A DNA stretch of 64,000 nucleotides from Tetragonia tetragonoides. Taxonomy: Eukaryota; Streptophyta; Magnoliopsida; Caryophyllales; Aizoaceae. The DNA is taken from assembly GCA_038025085.1 (NCBI GenBank), contig CM076144.1, positions 15,779,501-15,843,500 of the forward strand, read 5' to 3'. The position numbers and the translations under genes are program-made. Of the stretch, positions 48,635-59,935 are shown one piece after another (within the stretch, counting starts at the first letter, position 1; each line of letters opens with the position of its first letter). The notes beneath the pieces are model-generated. The model saw only the letters and a program-made list of their open reading frames with translations, made no database searches and was not told where the DNA came from.

Positions 48635-49906
48635 TCAATTAGGAATGTCCTCATCGAAGAAGCATATCAGAGTTCCCAAACGGCTCCAGTCACCAGATTG
48701 TCCAAGTATCCAATGCAATGGAGTATCCAAGCCACCAGACCAGACCGCAGTTTCTTGGCTGCTCATGAGAGTAGCCACCTAACTATTCTCAACAACCAAT
48801 TTCCCCCAAAAACGTTGTCACAATGCCTTCATACATGAGTGGCCCAGGACCACCACATTTCTACTTGGGAGCACCCACATGGATACTCCCGGGGGTAGGA
48901 AAGAACAACTGGAAACATAAATAGGTGCTATTATGCCGAATGAAAAGCCCGAGTACCATGGGTAGGAATAAAAACTCATAGCATTAAGAGAAAAAATGTC
49001 CAACATTGTTTAGAGGAAGTCCAAAGAGTAACTTCCAAAGCGCTGAGCTCCAAAGTTTGTCTTTAAATTATGGTTTACATCATGTACAAGAAGCCTAAAA
49101 ATGATACACATACATTGACCTTATCAATATAATCATGAAAACTAAAGCAATCGCATAAGTTTACATGTCACTGAACATAGCAAGAGCTTAATAACCCCTA
49201 GTACGACCTAATCTACTTAATCACATAAGAAGTATAATCCTAGTATACATGTATCAAAACATGTATCAACATTGTCAATTAAATCTCTAATATATGAGTA
49301 AAAATGAGCAAATTTAACAAACATGGAAACAAGCAACAAGTTTAAATGGTCACACATAGCAAGAGCTTCAATAGCTCCTATTAACGCTTAACCTCGAATA
49401 AGTAATAGCAACTTCAACTATAAAACCAAAGTTCGCGATAAATAAAAAGGAAAGCACTGGTGTTTCTAGAATATATTGTACATACTAAAGAGGAAAGAAA
49501 ATATGACATACCGTACAAGGACCTAATAAATCAACTTAATCCAAAACCAGAAGACACTGTGGAAACTGTACCTCCAACAACAACAATAATAAAAACGCGA
49601 AATTTTCATAAAAGCACTCTTCAAATCTACTAAAAACCTAGCATAATTGATGAACTACACATTGAATTCAATTTAATTCAGTTCAATTAGCTACTCAAAA
49701 CAATATCCAATTACAGCACAAAAATCAAGACTAAACAAGGAACAATTCGGCGATTGAGAAACCAAAAGGAAAAAGGCACAAACTTGAAAAGACAAACCTT
49801 TACCTAGAAAGTGCTAGCTTTTCTGGTGCAAAATTGGAAGCATTAAAGTGCTTGGTCGCAGGGTGAAGACATTGGAGTAGTTAGCCTGCCGCCATTTTCA
49901 AGGGCC
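48635..49906 (-). pseudogene. Possible remnant of an unrecognised gene
   Basis: A minus-strand block at 48635-48780 reads SSQETAVWSGGLDTPLHWIL, then GQSGDWSRLGTLICFFDEDI and a stop. Its composition is that of a conserved C-terminus, but I cannot place the family. An upstream open frame (48818-49006) is in the same direction. Near 49820-49905 a block beginning ATGGCGGCAGGC has a TAA as its fifth codon, then reads LLQCLHPATKHFNASNFAPE and ends before GTAAAG. It looks like a first exon with a nonsense mutation. Whether these pieces belong to one gene is not shown. Confidence 0.35.
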
Positions 49907-50509
49907 TGGCGGCCAATTTTGCATAACCAGAGGAGAGAGAGAAAGAAGGGGTGGCGTATATTTGGAGCAGAAGAGAGAGAACGCGAAGACGTTGTTTACG
50001 CTATGTTTGGGGGGTGAGAGAGTGGAAAGTGTGGGAATGGAAGGGGAATGGGACATAAAACCAAGGGTTGTGTTGTGTAATTTGCATCAGGATTTTGGGA
50101 CTGGAGGTATAATTACTTCCAGGTCTCAATTTCATTTCATTAGATCTCAATGTTCATGTTTATGAATTGGTAACCAAAATTATTCAATGTTTATCTAGTT
50201 TTGTACTCAATGAGGGGACATTCATATTGACTCATTAATCATTAGCAATGGCTTATGGCACTGAAATTATTAAATAAATAGGAGTATATTTTTCATGTCC
50301 TCTTAATTAAAAAAGTATAGTTTTTATGTTCTTAATTTAAAGATTTTGTATTTGATACATTAGATGTTCTCTTATCATATTATTTTGTTAGTGTTTTCTT
50401 TTTCATTGGAAATACATTTTTTATTCCTTTTAGTTTTGTTGGCTAAAACATGCGCTCTCATATTAAGAAATTTGAACAATCAAGTCCAATATCTTTTGAA
50501 ATTCAATAC
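49907..50509. other. Non-coding interval
   Basis: Leader/promoter side of the preceding minus-strand remnant, then AT-rich sequence. No gene. Confidence 0.4.
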
Positions 50510-50970
50510 CGCTTCCGACAATATTAGGACAATTTTAGGAAAGTAAGGTATGACAAAACAAACTGAGAAGGATGACTTATGCACTAATATGAAGGGGCGG
50601 TGGATATGTGAATTCACACATATCGTGTCCAAAAGGGCCCTACTCAGTGGGTTGTAAATTGTATAGTCTGGACATCAAATTCACAACTTAATTGGAACTG
50701 TAGATCCATGAGCTCATTTTCAAATAACATAACTAGCCAAATACAGTTAGCAAACATCAAATATACTAACATTAATTAGGAAAGAGATACGCAAATAAAC
50801 CCCTCAAAAATCAATTTAAAATATAATTATTTCATTTTCTCTTACTCGGTTCTCTATGTCCATACATATGATGTTTCTTTCCTTAATTATTTGTTCATTG
50901 TATAGCAGGTGCGTATTCTACTAGTGTAATTTGAAATATTTTCTTGAAGCAAATTTGCATATATAAACAC
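50510..50970. repeat. Local repeat copy A, left half
   Basis: Matches 61320-61620 plus 62449-62660 (copy B): TAGTCTGGACATCAAATTCACAA versus CAGTCTGGACATCAAATTCACAA, and GGAAAGTAAGGTATGAC versus GGGAAGTAAGGCATGAC. The copia element interrupts copy A at 50970, and its right half resumes at 58907. Confidence 0.85.
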
Positions 50971-51530
50971 TATTGGAGTAGGAGTTAAATAATATGAAAA
51001 TTGATATCAATAATTACAAAGGTACAAAAAGAAGAAGAATTGGAAATTAGCTTCGGCATATCTCGGTTGTGTTAAGCTGTGATGATCAAGTTGATTAAGT
51101 CTTGCTTGATTTATTAAAGTAATTTTGTGGGTCCTAACAACTTGGGGTAGAAAGGAGTTGTTGATGGGGGCAATTAAACTCTTAGATGAGAGTTTGGTTT
51201 CGGTATATTTTCCGTGTTAGTACTTTACTTATAATAATGTATTTTGTTAGACTAATTTTCTAATGCAGTTAGAAATGTAATCTTTTCCTATCTAAATTAG
51301 CAGGAGTATTGGGGAAAAATATTATATAGGACTCTACAAAACGGAAAATAGATGTTCATTGTAACTATCTCATCCTCTTGAGTTAATAAGAGAAATCCTA
51401 GTACGACCGTGGACGTAGGTTGTGTTCTTGCCAAACCACGTGAAATTGCTTGTGTTCTTATTGTTCTTCAATATTCAATTTGCCAATATTATTGTTGTGT
51501 GAGTGACTCGATTCCGCATAATCCTCAACA
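50971..51530 (+). repeat. 5' LTR of the copia element
   Basis: 560 bp. Its partner at 53275-58906 is about 555 bp once the LINE is removed. The ends have lost the canonical TG through a G-to-A change. Confidence 0.9.
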
Positions 51531-51583
51531 ACTGGTATCATCAACGAGGTTAGGTTAGAGAGAGCCACAAAAAAATCGCAATA

Positions 51584-52740
51584 ATGGAGGAAAGTAAGAT
51601 TGTTATTGATAAATTCAATTGAGACTATTTTGCATTCTGGAAGATGCAAATTAATGATTTTTTATATCAAAAGGAATTAGATCTGTCATTGGAGGGCAAG
51701 AAGCTGGATTCCATGAGTGATGCAGATTGAAAGAACTTAGATAGACAAGCGCTAGGTGCTGTGAGGTGAGGTGAGGGTGCTTTGATTGCGAGTAGTGGTA
51801 AAGGTAAGGGAAGAGGAAGAGGTGGTCATCAAGGACAATGAAATAGTCGAGGAAAGAGTGGGCCTAAGTGTTAGAAAATAATAACCAAAATATAAAACAC
51901 AAGTGGGAAGTTCTACTAATTTAGGAAGATAACAACAACACAATAACAATATAAGGCAACAATACAAATAAATAGAGTCAAATTTAGAGTAGTATGGGTC
52001 GAAGCACGCCTAAGTGCTCTCTATAGAGAGGAAACATCCCCGCTGCACTGGTAAACTTTGAAGTGCAACCCTCTCCCAATATTCGACAACCTGTTGAATC
52101 TCTTCTGTAGCAATAAGAGAAATCCCCAAACCACTTGATACCCAATACTCAAATTGTTTGGAGGAATAAAGGAAAAATAAAATTTGATTTTGTAACTCTC
52201 GTAAATTAGTGTAAAATATAAGAAGAATGGAACTGATCTTAGTTTTGTAGTACTCGGTAGCTTTGTAAAAACCTTTGTCTTTTCACAGACTTACCACGGC
52301 TCAATTTATAGCACAACAAATTAGTACTTGATCGTTGGCACATATTCAAACGTTGCAAAGATACTGCCATTAAATTGCCTCCAATACCTAAGTAATTATG
52401 ATACAATGCTTTACTGATAAAAATCTTTGGCATTAAATATAATAATAAAGCACTGAAAGACAAAGCAACAATCACTTTTAGTCGATCATCTAGTCACCGA
52501 AGGAATTGGAAGCTCACTTTTATCACGTTAGATTGTTTAGAACAATATTTAATGTTATGAAAACCATCATCTTAGAATTGGTAGCGACAAGAATCAAAAC
52601 TTTAATTTAATAAACTAAAACAAAGTTAATGTAAAAGAATTTTAAATCACAGCAATATTTTTCAACACTAGGTGTTGGGGTTGTGGTGAGGTGGGTCATG
52701 TCAAGTAGGATTGTCCTAATCCTAAGAATCGACAACAGCA
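51584..52740 (+). pseudogene. Copia gag remnant, zinc knuckle split by a solo LTR
   Basis: From ATG 51584 the frame reads ESKIVIDKFN, a TGA, then DYFAFWKMQINDFLYQKELD and LSLEGKKLDSMSD, the copia gag (UBN2-like) start. A basic GKGKGRGRGGHQGQ stretch follows after a deletion. The zinc knuckle is cut after GPK at 51868 and resumes at 52673 with CWGCGEVGH, then a stop in place of Arg, then DCPNPKN. Rejoined, this has the CX2CX4HX4C spacing. Many stops. No protease, integrase or polymerase follows. Confidence 0.8.
51869..52667 (-). mobile_element. Solo LTR, 799 bp, inside copia gag
   Basis: The ends are TGTTAGAAAATAAT and ATATTTTTCAACA, and the flanks CTAAG (51864-51868) and CTAGG (52668-52672) differ by one base and mark the 5-bp duplication. 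The minus strand reads CTATAAATTGAGCC near 52300, a likely TATA box, so the LTR probably points left. No interior sequence is present, so the element was probably lost by LTR-LTR recombination. Confidence 0.82.
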
Positions 52741-54052
52741 TGCAGAGTGATATGCCATGTTTAATAAAAAAGAAGAGTGATATCGATGAAGCAACTAGAC
52801 AAGGTCGGCTACAAGATAGTATTTGGGAGCGGTTCTTAGAGTGTTGTCAAAGGGGCTATGGCAGTACCTCAAGGGACGATAAAAAGAATATTATACACCA
52901 TTGCATGTTGTAGAAACACTAGGAAGAAAGCCATTTACAGGATGGTGAAAAACCCTATGTCCCGCAAGGTGAAAAATACACATGGCGGAATGGGTGGCAC
53001 ACATGCTACTTTGTGTGGTAGATTGAGAAATTTATGAAAAGTGAATAGTTTTCATTCGGGTGGGAGCCTATGAAGAATGCTCGCGACTTTGTTAAGTTGC
53101 CTTTGGAAAGGATTCGGGTTGAAGAAAGGTCGATGTTGTCAAACACCTCGTTGGATCTCCATACTTGATAATTATTGAAGGTGTTAAAATCGTACTAGAT
53201 GAAGTGAATGAACATCGAGATGAGTCAAGGTAGTGGGTCCTTGGTTCATGGTCATTTATCTCCAGGTGGGAGATTGTTGAAGTTGGAGTTAAATAATAAT
53301 ATGGAAAGGGACACCAATAATTACAAAGGTACAATAAAAGGAGCATACCTGGAATTGGCTTCGGCATGCCTCGATTGCATTAAACCGTGATGATCAAGTT
53401 GATTAAGTCTTGCTTGATTTGTTAAAGTACTCTTTGTGGGCCCTAACAACTTGGATACAAAGGAGTTGTTGTTAGGGGCAAATTCTAGACAAAGTTTGGT
53501 TTCGTGAGATTTCCGAATTAGTGCTTTAGCTATAATAATATCTTTTTTTTTTTTGAATGTAAATATCATTTCATTACTTTCCAAAGGTTGTTTACAGTTA
53601 AGCGCAAGTCCTCCAAAACTAAAAATTAACACATCTGGCAGTCAATGGGATAAACCCACGCAATAATCAGCTACAAGGGCATCATAACTCATGCTTAACT
53701 TACCTTCTGGGAAGGGCATTTGAGCACGAGTCCACAATCATCTGCCTGCTAATTATGCTACAATATAAGCCAGAGAACATCAATCAGACACATACTCTAG
53801 CAATCTCTAACCATAACAGTTAAGACTAGCTAGAAAATACTCTCTTAACTTCATATCTCTTGTTGATGCAGCTCTTCCATGTAGTGTTAGAATGATCTAC
53901 TTCATGACACTGTCAATCGTGCTTGTTCTGTCCTGAAATATTCTCATATTTCTTTCTTGCCAAATGGAGTATATTACAGCAGCTGCACAAGCTCTCATGA
54001 CTCTGGCACTCTTCTGTCTCCCTTTAAATTTCTCACTGATTTGTACGAAGGC

Positions 54053-57030
54053 TCATGGCCATTGCCACTGGATAGGAGCAATATGCAGCCGTTGAAAGAT
54101 TCTAGCCCATATCTGACTAGCAAACTGACAGTAAAAGAACAGATGATGTGGGTTTTCCTCATTGTTTTTGCATAAACAGCGTATACTTGGTCCTTGTATG
54201 CCTATTTTGTACAGGTTTTGCCAATTTGACAATCTGTTCTTGACACTCAACCATAATATGAATCTCCACCTGGGGAGAGCTAGAGAGTTCCATACTAGGT
54301 TAGCCCAGGGTTGTTTCTGTGGAGCAGGTAACAAGCATCTGTAAGCTTTATTCACCTTGTACCTGTTATTGCTAGTAATGAACTATTTCAACCCATCTCT
54401 CAAATCAAAAAGCTTTTGTATAACCCAGGAAGCTTGCTTAGGCTTTTGCATGACCCATATATCTCTACCCTTGATATAATAGGCACTGATCCATTTAATC
54501 CACAACTTCTCAGGCTTATGCTGTATATCCCACATCAACTTCCCCACAGAAGCTTTGTTCCATACTGTGAAACTGAAAAGACCCAAGCCACCAGCAGCTG
54601 TTGGCACACATAGATCCTCCCAAGACACTAGAGCCCTGCGGCTAGGGTTGCATGATCCTGTCCATAAGTATCTCCTACAGAGTTGTTCTATGCTATGAAT
54701 CACCCCCACTGGAATTTGGAAGAACTGAGACCAGAAGTTCTGAAGTGGGAAAAGCACAACCTTGATTAACTGTAGTCTTCAGGATAGGTATTTGGAAGTC
54801 CAGGACTGGATCCTATCTGTCATTCTTTGCACTAAAGGGTCAAAATGGAAGGCCTGGAGTCTCTTAGAAGTAAGAGGGACCCCTAAATATCTGAAGGGCA
54901 GTGAGCCCTCCTATATCCCCATCCTTTGAATGATTATGTCTCTCTCCTCAATTTGTATCCCTCCAAAATAAATTTCAGATTTGCTTTCATTTGCTTGCAA
55001 ACCAGAACATGATGAGAAAGACTTGAACTTATTGAACATGCTATCAACAGACTTCACATCTCCATGGGAGAACATCAACAGGTCATCTGCAAAGATGCAG
55101 TGTACCTGGAAAAACTTCTTGCACCTGGGATGATAGCTAAACTCTCTACTTGTCTTCAACTCTCTGAGCTATCTAGATAAGTAGTCCATTGCTATCACAA
55201 AGAGATAGGGAGACAGAGGGTCTCCTTGTCTCAAACCTCTCTTTGCAAAGAAGGGTGCCAAGGGTGTCCCATAGAACAAAATAGAGTAGCTTACAGTAGA
55301 ATAACACATTTGGACCCATTTCGCAAATTTCAGAGGAAATTGTAACCCCAACAGAATTTGTTCAAGAAATACCCACTCCAGGGAGTCGTAGGCCTTCCTT
55401 AAATCAATCTTCAGAGTGCACCTGGGGGAGATACCCTTCCTTCCATAATGCTTAATTATCTCATGAGCCAAAATGATATTATCACCAATAAATCTACCCT
55501 TAATAAAAGCAGATTGTTCCAGCAGAGTTATATCATGCAACACAGTACTAATCCTATTGGCTATTGCCTTAGACATAATCTTATACAAGACATTGCAACA
55601 AGCTATAGGACGGTAATCACTCACATAATTGGGGTTAGCTTTTTTAGGAACAAGAGTAATAGAGGTACAGTTAAGTTCTCTTAGCATTTACCTGAGAACA
55701 AGGTACTCTTGATTGCTTGAGTGATTTCTGCACCAATAGTATCCCAAGACTTCTTATAAAACGCAACAGTAAACCCATTTGGGCCAGGGGATTTATCATC
55801 TTCAATGACCTAGAGAGCTTGTTTGATCTCCTTATCTGAGAAGTCTGCACATAAGCAGATCTGTTGTTCAGTAGATAATAAGGGCCCCATCTTCATAGTA
55901 TCAGGATCAATAGAGGGGAGTTCATCTGCACAAGAACCCATCATAGTAATAAAGAACCTCTGGAACTCATCTTGCACCTCACTAGCATTTGTTAGCTTCA
56001 CATCATTTGCAGTGTAGATAGAACTACTTCTGTTCCCTGCTCTCCTGCTCTTTCCACTAGCATCAAAGAATTTTGTATTATCATCTCCTGCTTTGATCCA
56101 ATCAAGCCTAGATTTCTGTCTAAAAAAGTGCTCTTTATTTTCTCTTAGTTGTTGTAGAGCAGTGAGTTGTTGTCTCTCTCTATTGGCAAGTTTAGAGTTG
56201 AACTTGTCTGAATCAAGCTGCTCTTGGGTGATTGCAAGGCTTTGATGAGCCTTATTAATCTTCTCCTCAATGCGTGAGCAGTAGAGCTTAGAGTTTTTAA
56301 TAGCTTTCTTGACATTTTTGTGCTTTTGAAGCACTCTAAACATCTTGGATCGTGTGCCTTCAAAGCTCCAACTCCTATTAATAATCTCTGTATACTCAGG
56401 CAGGGATGTCCACAGATTAAAGAATCTGAAAGGTTTCCTGGCCTATTGATCCTCAGGAACTATACAAAAACTAGCTGCTGAGTGGTCTGAAATGCCTGGA
56501 GTCAGAAATTCAGCCTCAATATTTGGAAATTTAGAGATCCACTCAAAATTCCCCATGACCCTGTCAATTATGCTGTATACCCTATCCTGCACTTCATGTC
56601 TGTTACACCAAGTATACTCCATGTCCATCCCTTTAGCTCTAAGATCCTGCAAATCAAGCTTATAACACATGTCTTGTAGTTCACTAATACCAGAGAAGAA
56701 ATCCCCATACTGTACTCTCGCAGATGCAACAAGAGTGGAATTGAAATCACCACCAATTAGCCAAGATTCAGCAATATTCTGCCCTAACTGCTCAATATCA
56801 TGCAAGCAAACTTGTCTAGCAGTTGTATCATTTTTTGCATATATTACAGTTAAGAGAAAGTGAATCCCAGAATGGAATGACAATCTCATATGAGCATATT
56901 GGTCAGATGCAGCTAAAATATTTACATGTAATATAGTAGCATCCTAAGCAATCAAAATCCTTCCATTTGGTGCCTCTCTCAGCTTAGAGGGCTTATTCAT
57001 ACCTCTAACATTCCATATGAGAAGCTTCAT
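54053..57030 (-). pseudogene. LINE ORF2 (endonuclease, reverse transcriptase, zf-RVT), broken
   Basis: On the minus strand ORF2 starts MKLLIWNVRGMNKPSKLRE at 57030. About 40 residues that should include the catalytic Glu are then missing, and APNGRILIA followed by TAG continues. Further motifs are AESWLIGGDFNSTLV, then GISDHSAASF. The reverse transcriptase follows: FRPIACC-like DYRPIACCNVLYK, SAFIKGRFIGDNI, LKIDLRKAYDSLEW, RGLRQGDPLSPYLF and IFADDLLMFSHGD. After GTGSCNPSRRALVSW-type sequence, zf-RVT CLCKNNEENPHHLFFYC ends near 54053. There are several stops (for example near 55169 and 56440) and frame changes. Confidence 0.9.
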
Positions 57031-58501
57031 TGACATTGAGAGGTGTTTGGAGGCCTACCCCCATTGGTATCTCCCATAGTAGTTGCACTGGCATCAGTAG
57101 CAGGTAGCTGAATGTTAATTTTCAACCCAGTTGCCATGTCAAAAATTGGAGTGAATTTCCCAAAAGCTGGCTCTTCCTCCCTAGTGGGTTCATGCAGTGC
57201 TGTGAACGCATTGCTAGTGGGCACAGGGTTAGCCCTCTGGGTGTTTATACTCTGCCATCTTGATTCCTCTGCAGAGTACCTAGGGTCTGTAGTTCAATCT
57301 CAGAGTGTGCTACAGGAGTAACCACAGGGTCAGGCACTATTGGGTTCTCTGTAGTGGTTCTAGGCTGCCATTGAGTTGTCTGCTTCTTTTTCTTCCTTCT
57401 TCGAGCAGGTATTTGTCCCTGCTGATTTCTAGCTTATTGGGCAGGCTGGTTAGCAGTGTAGTGGTCCTCAGTGTGTCCAAATTTCCTGCATCCTTGGCAG
57501 AAAGCATGCTGCCATTCATACACAAGTTCTTGTTGTATCATGGCTCCTAAATCATCTTCAAACCAGACTTCATCCTTATAAGGTAAAGTGATGTCAACCT
57601 CAATTAGTAGCCTAGTATAGGAAACTCTCTCAAGCTCAGCTGTAACTCTATCAACATAAAGAGGTTTCCCTATGCAGCTACCTAATCTGCTAAGTGAGTC
57701 CAGTGACCAACATCTAAGAGGCAGGTTAGGTAATTATATCCACACAGGCACATGTCTGTAGCTGGTAGGATCCATTACGAAATTAGCTGACCATTCCCTT
57801 AGAATAAAGGGCTTCCCATTGAAAGCATAGGGACCTCGATTCAGCACTTCATTCATATCATCAATAGAATCAAACTTGAAGATAAAGTACCCTTCATCAT
57901 GCAAGTAGCACTTAGGCATAGTAACAAAGTTCCAGTAAGATTCAACATATTTCTCCATTTGGCTAAAATAGGGAGCATCACCCAATACAAACCCTACTAG
58001 AGCTGTATCCCATCTCTTATTTGCTAATTGGATTTCAGATTTTTGCAATTTAGCAATTGTTTTACCTTCCTTAATCACAGGTGGGATAAATTTCAATTTA
58101 AAAGACTCATTAGCAACTCTATTAGGAGGGATTCTAATAGGTTCAACTTCAGGGGTACTTACAGTTGAAGGTTGTTCAGACCCAACTGCTGAAATCTCAG
58201 GAGAAGTCTCTAAACTCATCGATGGAGGGAGACTCCTAAATATAGGTTGCTCAAAAGTTGCAGGACTAGTAGCTGTCGGCGGTGAAACACCCTCGCGAGG
58301 AGTGGGAACCATTATCAGCTGTCTAGCCGCTCGAGGTCCCGGATTCGCAGATTCAAACCCAGGCAAACCCTTGGACCACGAGCTATATTGCCCTAAATCT
58401 TCCTCCTGTTCTTCATCATCTTCAACAATACACTCGGGGATGTCAGTATCCGTTGCAAGAAAATCACTCAATGACATTGTAGTGGCTTTCTTCCTCCCCA
58501 T
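57027..58501 (-). pseudogene. LINE ORF1 (RNA-binding, DUF4283-type with zinc knuckle), interrupted
   Basis: ORF1 binds LINE RNA in the ribonucleoprotein particle. From ATG 58501 it reads MGRKKATTMSLSDFLA, an acidic/Pro-rich region, then the DUF4283 domain (KSEIQLANKRWDTALVGFVL, GYFIFKFDS, PYAFNGKPFILREW). A TAA at 57734 follows PVWI, where a Gln codon is expected. Past it come LPNLPLRCWSLDSLSRLG, the zinc-knuckle-like CQGCRKFGHTEDH, a basic RRRKKKKQ stretch and a C-terminus ending NTSQCQ at 57027. One more stop lies near 57435. Confidence 0.85.
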
Positions 58502-58906
58502 TAATGGCAGCCGCGTAAGTTAGCAATCTGAGGTAACATGCACCGCTAGAGCATTTCTAGAGAGAGAAAGTCCAGCATTTCTAGAGTATTATACGAGATG
58601 TTATTACTTTAATAAAATCTTTGGTTAGACTAGTTTTCTGATACGGTTACGAAAGCAACATTTTCCTATGTAAATTAGTAGTAGTCTTGGGAAAAAAGAT
58701 ATTATATGAGAATTTATAAATAGGGATATAAATGTTCATTGAAACTATCCCATCCTCTTGATTTAAAAAGAGAAATTCTAGTACGACCATGAACGTAGGT
58801 TGTTCTTGCTAACCACGTTAAATTGGTTGTGTTCTTATTGTTCTTCCTTAATTCCTTTGCCTTATTATTGTTGTCTGAGTGACTCGATCATGCATAATCC
58901 CCAATA

Positions 58907-59590
58907 AACACATTTGCATTCTTTTAACACCTTCGCATTCTTACCCATCTCATCCACACTTTTATTTGTTGAGTAATCATGTCTTCATAATATTTTCGGC
59001 GTTGCAACCCAACCGAGTGAATTTTCTTATTGTGAAAGAATACAATCATCATATTGTACATGTCAATGTTACCGTAACTTTAGTCCTCGAATATTCGTCA
59101 TCTCAAAAAGATGATGAAGAAACGGGGACTAAGGTTATCGTAACAACCGTAACCTCAAGATGAGGGGTCATTCACAGCGAGGGGAAAAGAAGGAGGGGGA
59201 GGAGGAACACAGTGGCATTGTAGTGTAGGTTTAGGTTTTAAGAATGACATAATAAATTGTAGTACTTGTTTTCTTTTGTTTTAGTTGTGATTTTGTTGGC
59301 AATCTTTTAGGTTTGTCTTTGTGTTGTATGGTTGTCTTTGTGCTGTATGTGTAGCTATCATTCTAATTTGTACCCCTTAATAAAATCTGATTATTAGTGT
59401 AACTCAAATTTATTTATAGAGATACAACCAAAAAAATGTTGTCCAGAAGGACAATTTTGTCCATTAAGCCTGTGGGTACCTTATCTATTGCATCTAAATT
59501 CTAATTAGTACTCAATACCTTAACGATGATATGTGTCACTCATATATAGCTGTAAGACTGCAAATGTAAATGACAATCTTGTGTACCCAC
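58907..59590 (+). pseudogene. Local repeat copy A, right half, with a decayed basic C-terminal reading frame
   Basis: Continues copy A after the copia insertion. A frame can be read through VNFLIVKEYNHHIVHVNVTV and DDEETGTKVIVTTVTSR to TGA at 59161-59163. Past the stop a purine-rich run encodes GKRRRGRRNTVAL. Copy B has the equivalent TKVTVMTATSSMTASPSEGE and RRRRIRRRKRNRVTL, ending TAG, without the stop after TS. The shared frame suggests a once-coding gene end with an Arg-rich tail. The family is not recognised. A 20-bp extra segment near 58915-58935 is not in copy B. Confidence 0.5.
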
Positions 59591-59935
59591 ATCTTTTTTT
59601 TAAAAAAAGGTAAACAAAGAAAGTGGAAAGAATGTTTTTATTGCAGTGTTAGAAAGGGTACAACTCTTAGTTTGGTGGATGAGAGAAATATCGAGCTTGA
59701 TGATCAAACATCAGAGGTGGAGAGTTTGGTACTTGCAAATTGCAATTGAGTCTTGTATGGGTGGGAAAAAATTGTCACTAGTAGTGTCTTAGTCACCATT
59801 GATTTTTCAGATGATGTCTCAAAGTCGCTCAATCAGAATTCCTTCGAGTTAAAACAGGCTTAAACTATCTGGTTGAATCATGTGGTGCACGTTACATAAT
59901 TTCGAAAAGGATATGACAAATTGATAGTATGCATA
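59591..59935. other. Non-coding interval left of the CACTA insertion
   Basis: No gene. Part of it (TTGCAAATTGCAATTGAG with TCTTGTATGGG) resembles sequence at 61180-61205 to the right of the CACTA element, suggesting a further old duplication. Confidence 0.4.

Larger units (their letters stand above)
53544..58609 (-). mobile_element. LINE (L1-type), full length, about 5.07 kb
   Basis: On the minus strand: a 5' UTR (58609-58502, with TCTAGAAATGCT twice), ORF1 (58501 to 57027), ORF2 (57030 to about 54050), a 3' UTR and a poly(A) seen as 12 T at 53543-53554. The flanks TAATAATATCT (53533-53543) and TAATAAAATCT (58610-58620) form an 11-bp target duplication with one mismatch. ORF1 ends and ORF2 begins in an ATGA overlap. 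Stops and an internal deletion in the endonuclease make it inactive. Confidence 0.92.
50971..58906 (+). mobile_element. Ty1/copia element, internally deleted, with two later insertions
   Basis: The LTRs start TATTGGAGTAGG (50971, mutated TG) and TGTTGAAGTTGG (53275) and end CTCAACA (51530) and CCAATA (58906). AACAC flanks both sides (50966-50970, 58907-58911). The interior starts with ACTGGTATCATCAACGAGG, a diverged Met-tRNA primer site, and ends with CCAGGTGGGAGAT, the purine tract. Only a degraded gag is present. Without the inserted solo LTR and LINE the element is about 2.05 kb, so the pol region is deleted. Copy B of the surrounding repeat supplies the uninterrupted site. Confidence 0.9.
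53275..58906 (+). repeat. 3' LTR of the copia element (split by a LINE)
   Basis: Left piece 53275-53543 and right piece 58621-58906 align to the 5' LTR 50971-51530. The LINE sits where the 5' LTR reads TATAATAATGTATTTTG. Confidence 0.88.
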
